NCBI GenBank assembly: GCA_965240325.2
Contig: OZ251254.1
Span: forward strand, 434,001-498,000
Source: Rebecca billardiae RCC1528
Lineage: Eukaryota; Haptophyta
DNA: 64,000 bases
Reading direction: 5' to 3'
This document shows, piece by piece, positions 28,511 to 37,810 of the stretch. Position 1 is the stretch's first letter. The number at the start of each line of letters is the position of its first letter. The position numbers and the translations under genes are program-made. The notes under the pieces were generated by a model. It had not been told where the DNA came from, ran no database searches, and was given only the letters and a program-made list of their open reading frames with translations.

Positions 28511-28543
28511 TATTGATGGTCCAAGTGTGAGCGGCGAGTCGCC

Positions 28544-30046
28544 ATGGCGGCCGCGTCGCCGCGGCGCCGCCGCCCAAGGAGGAGCCTCGTGCTCGCGGTG
28601 GTGGTGGCCGCAGCGCTCTGCCTCGCGCTCGTCGGGACGAGCTTCACGAGACGCACCCGCGTCGCCCGGCCCAGACCCGTCGCCGCGTGCAACTTTGGCG
28701 GCACGCCGCGCGGCGACGCGCACGCGTCGGCGTGCGCGTGCGAGGACGCCTGGGACGAGCCGTCGCGGTGCGCGGCGCTACGCCTCGGCGAGGCGCGCGA
28801 GTCCATCGCGCTGGGTGGCGGCGGCCCAGGCGACACCGACGGCTGGTCCGTCTGGGGCGCCTCGGTCCTCGAGCACGGCGGCGTGTACCACGCCTTCGCC
28901 TCGCTGATCGCCAATCGGTGCCCGGTGTTCCCGCACTATTGGCTCTCCAACTCGGTCGTGGTGCGCGCGGAGAGCGCGTCGGCGGACGGGCCGTTCCGCG
29001 TGCTCGAGCTCGTGCTCGGTCCGGAGGACGCCGACGTCGGCGCCATCCCGCGCGCGCCCCGCGCACCCTCCCGCGGCGTGCAGCCGCGCGGCGGCGCTGC
29101 GGCGGGGGCGCCGCCTCGCTTTGACGACGCCATGGCCCACAACCCGACGGTCCACGTCGCGCCCGACGGCTCCATTCTGCTCTACTACACGGGCGCGTCG
29201 CTCGGTGGCACCGCGCACGCGCCGCGGCCGCAGTGCGCCGGCGGCGCCCGCCCCGTGCTCGCCGCCGAGCACGTCGACAAGCTGCGAGCGTCACAGCGCA
29301 TCGGCGTCGCGCGCGCGCCGTCGCCGCTCGGACCGTGGACGCTCGGCGCGGGGCCCGTGCTCGCGCCCTCTGCGGAGCCGGGTGCGTGGGATGGCGGCTT
29401 CGTGACCAACCCGATGCCCGTCGTGCTGCGCAACGGCACCGTGCTGCTCGGGTACAAGGGGGTGCAGTCCGGCCGGCCGCTGCGCATGCGCCTTGGCCTC
29501 GCGCGCGCGCGCGCGTGGACAGACGACCGGTGCGAGCGCCTCACGCCGGCGGCGCCCCTCTTCCCGGAGCTGTGCGCCAACGTGACCCCCGCGTGGAAGT
29601 GCCAGGTGGAGGATGGGTTCATGTGGCGCGCGCGCGCGAGCGAGCACGACGGCGCCGAGCCGGACGCGCGGCCGTTCCACCTCCTCTTCAAAGATCAGCA
29701 TGGGGTCCTCGGCGCGGAGGCCGGAGGCGGCATTCACGCCGTCTCCGCCGACGGCCTCCGCTGGCGGCTTGCGCGGCCGCGCGTGGCGTACGACCGGACG
29801 GTGCGCTGGGCGACGGCCGAGGCGGCCAGCCGGCGAGGCGGGCCGCGGGGCGGCGGCGAGGAGGAGGACGAGCGCGACCCTCTCCCTGAGCGCACGACGC
29901 GGCTGCGCCTGCGCGAGCGCACGCAGCTGCTGCGGGGCGCGGACGGTGGCGTGCGGCTCACGCACGCGTATCACGCGGCGAGCGACGGCGTCCACGAACA
30001 CACGTTCAACCTCGTCACCCGCATTGGTCGCCACAGCAGATTCTGA
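28544..30046 (+). CDS. GH43-like five-bladed propeller protein, type II membrane
   Basis: Intronless, 500 aa. A basic leader and a hydrophobic segment at ~14-34 (SLVLAVVVAAALCLALVG) predict a type II signal anchor, so the bulk faces the Golgi lumen or outside. The body resembles family 43 and related beta-propeller glycosidases: 'DGWSVWGASVLEHGGVYHAF', 'MAHNPTVHVAPDGSILLYYT', 'NPMPVVLRNGTVLLGYKG', 'VEDGFMWR' (compare ED-P-F/x-W in the family) and 'FHLLFKDQHG', each with an acidic residue placed as in propeller blades. I cannot assign all three catalytic acids with certainty. Substrate unknown; wall or exported polysaccharide trimming is a reasonable inference. The ATG lies only 33 bp after the end of the Tc1-type element, so part of its promoter or leader may be transposon sequence. 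Confidence 0.65.
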   Translation: MAAASPRRRRPRRSLVLAVVVAAALCLALVGTSFTRRTRVARPRPVAACNFGGTPRGDAHASACACEDAWDEPSRCAALRLGEARESIALGGGGPGDTDGWSVWGASVLEHGGVYHAFASLIANRCPVFPHYWLSNSVVVRAESASADGPFRVLELVLGPEDADVGAIPRAPRAPSRGVQPRGGAAAGAPPRFDDAMAHNPTVHVAPDGSILLYYTGASLGGTAHAPRPQCAGGARPVLAAEHVDKLRASQRIGVARAPSPLGPWTLGAGPVLAPSAEPGAWDGGFVTNPMPVVLRNGTVLLGYKGVQSGRPLRMRLGLARARAWTDDRCERLTPAAPLFPELCANVTPAWKCQVEDGFMWRARASEHDGAEPDARPFHLLFKDQHGVLGAEAGGGIHAVSADGLRWRLARPRVAYDRTVRWATAEAASRRGGPRGGGEEEDERDPLPERTTRLRLRERTQLLRGADGGVRLTHAYHAASDGVHEHTFNLVTRIGRHSRF

Positions 30047-31371
30047 ACCATATGCTGGCACTCATCCATGCCATGCAGCGCATCTGGTCCCGCGGCGACT
30101 TCAGTCTACTGATAAGCTGCACTAGTACCGCGTGCCGCGCAGGCGCGTGCGGGCGCGGGCGGCGCGGCGCTGCGGGCGGCACCGGGCCGACGGGCCGGCA
30201 CCAGCAGCTTATACTGCTGCGCTGCTAGCTGCTGCGCTATATAGTCGTCGACGTTACTGCTATAGCAGCGCTAGGACGACCGCCTAGGTGTGGGCCGCTC
30301 GCGGCGGAACACGGGACGCTACGGTGCGGTGCGGCTGGCCAGTGCCGCGCCAGGCGGCGGCACTGGCCCGAGTGGCCCGTGGCCCGGCGGTCCGGCCCGC
30401 ACTCGATCTTCCGGCAGCGACGTCAGGCTGGTCACGGTGGGCCTGGCGGTGGCGCCGCCTACTTATTTAGCCGGCCGCAGTATACCGCCGTCTGATGAGA
30501 AACTGGCTTGTAGTTGATCAATATGGGCAGCATGAGGTGAATGAATAGGGACGGTACAGCAGTGCAGGACGACAGCTGCTTTTGTGACATTACCGGGCCA
30601 CGCATGGCATCACATCGCATGTGAATCGGTGTCAGCAAGGTCCGACACAGATTGTCTGACGGGCCACTGGTGCGGAAGGCGCGGCGGTCAGCCGCGGCGC
30701 GCGGACTCCGACGCTGACCGAGCGCCAGGGCCGCTTTGACTGGCGTGCCAGGCCGTCCGGCGCATTAGCGGGGAGCGAGTGCCGTGTCAGGCGTGCGCGC
30801 TGTGCCAAATCCGTGCAGCGATATCGGAGGGCGCCTGCTGCGCTGTACATGTGCGTGCCTCCACTGAAAAGTAAATCGCATGCACAGTTGACTACTAATA
30901 AGAGACGCACACAGCTCAGGCAGGCGACAGACAAGTCGGCCGTACAGGGGGGCCGCCATTGCTCGGCCCAGCTGTTTGGTGAGTGAGTTACCCATTTATC
31001 CACTTACCCGCCACATGCTGACCACATAATGACGGATCGAACATCACTTGATGACAGTCTCAAGGCACACCAGTAAGTCGTTATTAATTAGGCCAGCCTG
31101 ATGAGTGGGGTTTATGAACGAGTTTGATGGTTGACCGACTCGAAATCTCGTTTGCCCGCCGTCCATCTTGTATGAGGATGTATGACAATGAGTAAATACG
31201 TCAATAAGACGTTGCAAAGTGAAGCCAAGTTGGGCTGGGCAGACAACCCAGCTCGCCCCGCCCGGACACGGGCGCATCACGCCGATCCACTGTTGCGCCT
31301 TGCGCCCCCACGCCCACCTATCGTCGATCACCAGGGGCGCCGCCACCCACTCGAAGGCTGGCGTCGCGCGC
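30047..31371. other. Intergenic region, no supported feature
   Basis: Spacer of about 1.3 kb between the GH43-like gene and the hybrid histidine kinase gene. It has mixed GC, with AT-richer stretches around 30880-30910 and 31020-31200. The latter is the likely promoter and leader of the histidine kinase gene. No repeat or coding region is supported. Confidence 0.5.
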
Positions 31372-33258
31372 ATGGAGGCCTCTCCCGCACGCGAGGACCG
31401 CGGGGCGACCGTGCACCCGATGCCGCCCGCCGTGGACGATCCCGAGCGGGCAGACCCCGCGTCCTTCCGCGTGCCCTCCGCCGCCTTCGACGACGCCGAC
31501 CACCTTTCCGCCTCGCCGCCAGATTTCACGTGGTGGCAGGCGCGCTTCCGCGACCCGGCGGTCGAGGTCGAGTACCTGACGCGCGAGCTGATCCCCACGC
31601 TCGAGCGGCGGGGGATGGTCGCGGGCGTCGCGCTCTCGTGCATGTGGTTCGCCATGCTCGTCGCCGAGCTCGTCGCCTCGTCGGGCGCCCCGACCGCCGC
31701 GGTGTGGCTTTGCACAGCCTGCGCGCTCGCCGCTCTGGCCATCATCGGCGTCGCGCGCACGCCGGCGCGGCTGGTGGCGCAGCTGCGCGTGCGGCTGATA
31801 GACTCGTGCGTCCTGCTCTCGCTCGTCGCGCAGACCGTCGGGCTGCTCATCATCCTCTCGCCGCCGCTGAGCGGCGCGATGTTTGGCGAGCGCGCCGAGG
31901 CGGTTGCGGGGCCGCAGCCGGGCGCGCCGCCGCCCGGCTGGATGCCGCCGGCGTCGCAGCCGTCGTACGAGGGCGAGGCGCTGCTGCACGTGCTCGTGCT
32001 GCCCGTCATCGTCGCGATCTTCCTCCCCGTGCACCCGCTGCGCTTCGGCGCCTTCGCCGCGCTGCTCGCGGTGCTTCCGACGCTCCTCCGCGCAGCGGTC
32101 GGGCTGCCGGCGACGACGGCGGTCTCGACTCGGCTCACGTTCGTGGCGTTGCTCGCCGTGCTGTTCGGGGCGCACCTGCACCTCGCGCTGCTGCAGCGCT
32201 CGCAGTTCCACTCCACGCGCTCGCTGCGCACCGCCGTCGTCACCGTGCACCGCGAGAAGAGCGCCATGCAACAGCTGGAGCGCGCGGAGGCGGAGCAGGC
32301 GGCGCAGCTGCGCTCGACCGAGGCGGCGCAGAACGCGCGCTCGCGGCTGATCCGGATGGTGATGCACGGTGCGTGCGTGCGTGCGCGGCTGCTGCGTGGC
32401 GCGGCGCGGTCGCGCGCGCGCGGGCGGGCGGCTGCGCGCGCGCGCGCAACCGCGCACCAGCCGCGTGCTCACCAGCCCCCCGCCCGCCGCGCGCGCGCCG
32501 CGCGGCTCGCCGCGCTGCGGCCGCGCCCGCCCGCGCGCGACACACGCCTGGCGCCGCGCCGCGCAGACCTGCGCTCGCCGCTGCTCTCGGTGAACAACCT
32601 GGCGACGTCGCTCGCCGCGATGCCGCCGAGCACGCAGGTCGGCGCGGACGAGGTCCAGGGCTCCTTCCGCGCGCTCGGCGTCTGCGCCTCGCTAATGGAA
32701 TGCATCGTGTCTGACATGCTGGACTTTGAGCGCATCGACTCGGGGTCCGTAGTCCTGGTGAAGGCGCCGTTCCGGCTGGAGCGGCTGCTGGCGGACGCGC
32801 TGGCGAGCTTCGCGGGGATCGCGCGGGCGAAGGGCGTGCTGCTCTCCGTCGAGGAGGTCCCGGACGCGATCTCGCGCGCCATGTTCGTCGGCGACGCGCG
32901 CCGGCTGCTGCAGTGCCTAAATAACGGTCTTTCCAACGCGGTGAAATTTACCGAGCGCGGCGGCACGGTCCGGCTGCGCACGTGGCTCGGCGTCGGGGAC
33001 AGGGACGCGACGGCGGTGAGCGAGGGCGTGTGGTTCAAGGTGCACATCGCCGTCATCGACTCGGGCGCGGGGATCGACAAGGACGAGCTGGCCGCCCTCA
33101 ACTCCGGGTCACTCTTTGAGCAGGTGAGCGGCCCGCGCGCCTGCGCGCGCGCGGCCGGTCGCCTGTGCTCGCGTGGCTGCGCGCCTGCGCTCGCGCGGCC
33201 GCGCGCACGTGTGCCACGCACCCGCCGCCGGGACTGCTGCGGCGGCGGCGGCCGCGAG

Positions 33259-33309
<51 letters not shown>

Positions 33310-34941
33310 GTGTGCTTGCGCGCGTGCGGCTGCTGCTGCTGCAGGGGCAAGCGCGGTCGGAGCGCGGCGCGCGTGCGCGCGTGCCCGCCCGCCGCCGCCG
33401 TGCGCCCGCGTGTGCTGCGCTGCGCTGTGCCGGGCCCTGGCACCGCGCGACAGCCGTATGTGCCCGGCCGCCGCTGGCCAACTGGTGCCCCGCGCGTGGC
33501 GTGCCTCGCAGCGCCCACGCGCCACCACGCTCACGCGCACCACCGCCACGCCCCCGCGCCGCGCCGCGCGCTGCTCCGGCGGCGTAAACACAATCACACA
33601 TATTTGGTGTCGGTTTTGGTTGGTGGCGCGCAGGTCGGGCGCGGCCAGCTGAACGGCACAGGCGGCACCGGACTTGGGCTCGGGATCGTCCGGCAGTTGC
33701 TGGCGCTGCACGACAGCAGCGAGCTGGCGCTGAGCTCGGGCGGCCGGAACAAGGGCACAAGCTTTGAGCTGGTTCTGAACCTGCAGGGCGCGCGCGTCGA
33801 CCCGCCCTCCGTCGCCGCATCCGACGGCCACGCGCGCACGGGCCTCGCGTCGGGCGCGCGCACGCCCGACGCGTCGGAGTCGGAGTCGCTCCACGCGCTC
33901 ACGAGCGCGCTGCTCTCGCACCAGTCGAAGCGGCGGCCGGGGAAGGCGCGCGCGCAGACGCTCGCGTCGGTGCCCGCCAAGTCATCGGCGATCGGAGGCA
34001 CCTCGATTGCCGCCGCGGCGGAGAAGGTGCGCATGCGCCCGGGCGCGGCGGCGAGCGGCTCGCAGCTCGTGCAGGCGCGCCGTCACGGCGTGATGGAGGA
34101 CGGGGAATCAGACACCGATTCCATCTACGGCGGGCTCGGCGGGCTCGGCACAGGCACGGGCGGGTTTGGCTCGCCCGCGACAACCAACCGCACTGAGGTG
34201 CGCTGCTTGTACGTCGAGGACGACAAGTTTCTCCAGCTCACCATCCCTGGGCGCATCTTCCTGCCGCTTGGCGTCGGGTACGACTCGGCCGAGGACGGCA
34301 AGCGCGCGGTCGAGATGGTGCTCACCGAGGGCCGCAAGTACGACTGCATCGTGATGGACAACCAGGTGCGCGACTGCGCGTGTGTGCGACCGCGCGTGTG
34401 TGCGAGTGTGCGCGCGGCTACGGCGCGGGGCTACGGCGCGGGGCGCGGGCGCTGGGCGCGGCGCGCGCGTGCGGCTTTGGCGGATGTGGGGTGCTCCTCG
34501 CGCGGCGCGCCGCCCCCTGGCCCCCGGGCACTTGCCGCGCCCGCCTGACCGACCGCCGCCGCGCCCGTATCTCCACGCGGGTTGCCGCACCGCCCGGCCG
34601 CGCGGCCGCGCCGCGCGCAGATGCCGACAATGACGGGCGCGCAGGCGACGCGCGCGCTCCGCGCGGCGGGCTTCGCCGGCCTCATCATTGGCATGACCGG
34701 CGACCCCGCCGGCTGCACCGACCGAGACGACTTTGAAGCCGCCGGGCTCGACGAGTGCTGCGACAAGGACACGCCGGGCATCGAGCGCGTGATCGCTCGG
34801 ATCCGCGCGCTGCTCCCGGCTGCCGAGCAGCAGCAGTCGGCGCAGCCGGCGCAGCACGCTCAGCAGATTGAGCTCGGCGATGCGACAGAGGTGGACGACG
34901 ATGGCGTCAGCTTCAGCTCGCGCGCGGGCACCCGAGACTAG
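31372..34941 (+). CDS. Membrane-bound hybrid histidine kinase (HisKA-HATPase-REC)
   Basis: Spliced model join(31372..32368, 32567..33123, 33634..34365, 34621..34941), 868 aa; an in-frame Met at 31219 would extend it, but 31372 precedes the first protein-like sequence. About six hydrophobic segments lie between residues 80 and 310 (e.g. 'VAGVALSCMWFAMLVAELVA', 'LLHVLVLPVIVAIFLPV'). A coiled-coil linker leads to the H-box 'VMHDLRSPLLSV', with the phospho-acceptor His ~332 as the last full codon of exon 1. Then come the N-box 'LNNGLSNAVKFTE' (~452), G1 'DSGAGID' (~496) and G2 'GTGGTGLGLGI' (~526), restored by splicing, and a receiver domain starting 'CLYVEDDKF' with phospho-acceptor Asp ~760 in 'VMDNQMPTMTG', also joined by splicing. 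Such kinases relay phosphate from sensor to receiver. No PAS or GAF sensor is seen, so sensing may be by the membrane domain. Confidence 0.87.
33259..33309 (+). repeat. (TGC)17 microsatellite in histidine kinase intron 2
   Basis: Seventeen TGC units inside the 510-nt second intron (33124-33633). The intron length is a multiple of three and has no stop in frame, so unspliced transcripts would insert a Cys/Arg-rich, Cys-homopolymer stretch. This is a strong reason to believe it is an intron rather than coding. Confidence 0.85.
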
Positions 34942-36540
34942 TGCGTCTGAGCGCTCACCATGCATCGGACCGCTCCGTGCTGCGCGCAGGACCGCGACGC
35001 CGCGGACGGCCGCGGTCGCCGCGGTTCGGGCGGCGAGACCGAGTCCGTCATCGGACGGCTGCTGGTGAGTGCTGCGCGCGGCTGAGCGCGCGGCCGACTG
35101 GCGTCTGTCGTCAGGCCGGGTGTCATATATATTATAGCAGCACGCCGACTGGGCGCGCGTCGTCGTCTATCGGCGACTGCGCTCACTGCCGAGAGTCCTT
35201 AGTCGGGGCACGGCTGCCGGCGGTTGCGGCACGCCTCACGGTGTCACGCTATGTCTATATAGCTAGCTATGCTGATCGTCGGCTGCCGCCACACCTGACA
35301 GTCTGCTGACTCGGACGATGATATGATGATGCGGCGGCGGCGATCAATCGTCTCATCAGCAGCTGTGCGCGTGACGAGTTTGACGCGAGATCGTCATCAC
35401 AGTCGTGACGACATCTCGTCGTAGTGATCACGACGACGACGCCGATGATATTATAACGACGACGTACTGACTAGTGCTGATGATATGATCCGTATAGTAT
35501 CGGCGCGCGCCGTACGTATCATCAGCAGCACGCATAATCGCGTCATCATCGTCATCGCATCATGACGATATGCTGCGCGCGCTGCGCTACGTCGCGTTGC
35601 CGCGCGCCATGCGCGCATCATCGCGCCAGCAGTGCCACTGTGCCAGTGCCAGCAGTGGGAATCGGTGTCATGCACGATTGCACGCCCTGACGTTGGCGGG
35701 TTTATAGGTACCTCTCACGGCCGATGGCGGCGGCCCCCACGTGCGCGAGGAACGCGATTCCTGCACTCCTCGGTGACCGGTGAGTGCACGAATCCAGTTG
35801 CGGCGCTCGTCCGCCTCGTCATTGTCGCACACGAGGTACACCCAACACCATGGGTCGGATCCCAGAACTCTCCGCGCGCTCGCGCCCGCGCGGCGAGGCA
35901 CTGATGACATGCTTGTTCTCATCATCTTATTGGCCAAGACTGCAGCCTGAAAGATGCGCTAGGACGCGTGTGCACGCCTGTCCGCGCGTCAAGGGCGCAC
36001 ATGGCACGCACCTTGTCGTCATCTACGCCGAGGAGGCCTGAACAACCGGCCCACCAACCTGCCGCGATCACGTTCAAATGCAGGCGGCAGGCTGCATGCG
36101 AGCGCACGCAACGGAAACATCTCACGCTCGACAAGGACGTGGCGGCGGAGCGAGTAGAGCCGGTATCGTTTGCAGTCCATCTGTCGTTCACCAATCCTGG
36201 TTCACCACCTGACACGGGCGCGACGCAGCCAAGGCAGAGTACTTACAACTTGCAGCGCGCCCGCAACCACGGTTTGCCGCCGCGGCGCGGCGATCGTCAC
36301 ACTGCCGTGCGGTGCAAGTGACGTCTGTGTCATGGCGAAGCACCAGGGCAAGGCTTAGCAGCAAGCCTTGGCATGATCTTTCCCTACAGCTCAGCGCCCT
36401 AGTACGAACACGCGCCAACGACGTGCCATCACTACTCCGCAATCGCGCCGGTACCCACCACCAGCGGGCAAGCCGCCATTGTACCGCGCGTTTTATTTAT
36501 GCGCGAATAATTGGGCTCTCGCAGAAATAAAATAGGCTAT
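34942..36540. other. Intergenic region with CGT/CAT-rich simple sequence
   Basis: No coding region supported. Bases about 35300-35600 are a degenerate simple sequence rich in GATGATGA, CGTCATCAT and GACGACG units, with composition unlike either genes or introns nearby. The remainder is featureless mid-GC sequence. It abuts the inverted-repeat element that starts at 36541. Confidence 0.5.
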
Positions 36541-37528
36541 CTCTTTGTTGGCCGCGGGGAAGATACGCTAGCGTATCTTCGATGGCGCCCCGGCGCGCGT
36601 GAGCTCTGACGGCGCGTAGGAGGCGCGCGCGAGGGCGGCCGCGGGCGCGATTGATGCCTGGGACCTCAACGACAACTCACATGACGAGACATTCTCTTCT
36701 GATGCCGATGACGGCCCTCCAGAGGCGACCGCGCTCGACGACGGTCGTGATTTGGACGACTGCGGCGCTGCGCGGCGTGAGGCGGAGGAAAGCGGCGCGG
36801 CGCAGGGCTTCGAGCGGGCTGTGGCGATGGAGCAACTTATCATCGTCAACGCCATCGCCCCGAGTGCCACTGCGCTGCCGCACGCCACGCCAGTTGCGCC
36901 AGTGCAAGCTACGCGCGGCCGATGCGGCACGAGCCGGGGGCGTGGCCAGCAGCGCGGTGGCCGCGGTGCCTGAGCAGGGCGTTGCAGGTGCGACCAGCGC
37001 GCCGCTGCCACCGCGCGCTCGTCAACAGTTGATGGAGTCGCGAAAGCCGTACGTCCCGCCGACTAGCCCGCCCTGTGTGCTGTCGCCGTGACCCCTCAAT
37101 GCTGTTGGTCGTCCGACGACGAGCTGCCGAGCGCGTCGCTGAGCGTGTCGCTCAAAACGTCAGTCGTGGAGCTCTCTGACGTGCGCGGCGCTTGCTGCCC
37201 ATTAAGTCAATCATGTTGGGCACCTCCTGGGGCACCTCTGGCTGAAGTCTTAGCCTCTGAGGTCTCGAACATAGCCGGCGCTAGCGTACTACCGGCACCC
37301 TCAAAAGGAAGATACGCTAGCGTCCTTCGACTTTTGGACGGTTCCGGCGGTCGGACGGTCGCCTGCGGCACCTGACGCCCAAACCCGAGCGGGTCCCAAG
37401 GTTTTCGAGGTCGCTGAACGCATTTGCCGCTGGGGCCGAGGTCTGAAAAGTGAAAACCAAGCGATTGCGGCGTTTTTCGCGATTTTGTGGTCGGAAGGAC
37501 GCTAGCGTATCTTCGGCCAACAAAGAGA
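36541..37528. mobile_element. TA-flanked inverted-repeat element, 988 bp, non-coding
   Basis: Ends are complementary: TCTCTTTGTTGGCC at the left and GGCCAACAAAGAGA at the right, each bordered by TA (36539-36540, 37529-37530). A motif GAAGATACGCTAGCG recurs next to both ends: as a perfect 22-bp palindrome at 36559-36580 (half site GAAGATACGCT) and as an inverted pair at 37308 and 37514 that encloses a ~207-bp inner block. No open frame with transposase character. It looks like a non-autonomous DNA transposon, possibly nested. It is unrelated in sequence to the element at 3257 and to the 2530-bp element. Confidence 0.7.
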
Positions 37529-37810
37529 TACATCAGTTTATAATACTACGTACTATGTTTTAACGTGCACACTACAATGTCAGTATCGTCACCATCATCA
37601 TCATGATCATCGATCATCACGACATCAGCATCATCGTACATCAGTCAGCGCATGGGCACCGCCGCCACATTGACCGGGTCGGCGCCGGCGCGCGCCGCCG
37701 GCGGATGACGCGCCGCTGCTGACCTCGGCACACAGCACTCAGCAGCAGCAAGAGCGCCGCATGTCGTACCGCGCGCTCAGCGCTCTCCGCCACCCTGCTG
37801 CTGCAGTGAC
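37529..37810. other. Short spacer 3' of the 5-phosphatase gene
   Basis: About 280 bp with an ATC/CAT-rich simple stretch (37560-37640). It probably contains the 3' UTR of the inositol 5-phosphatase gene. No other feature seen. Confidence 0.4.

Noticed and set aside
31219-31371. N-terminal extension of the histidine kinase from Met 31219
   Set aside because: The 51 residues are unlike the rest of the protein and the DNA is lower in GC, matching a leader; kept only as an alternative.
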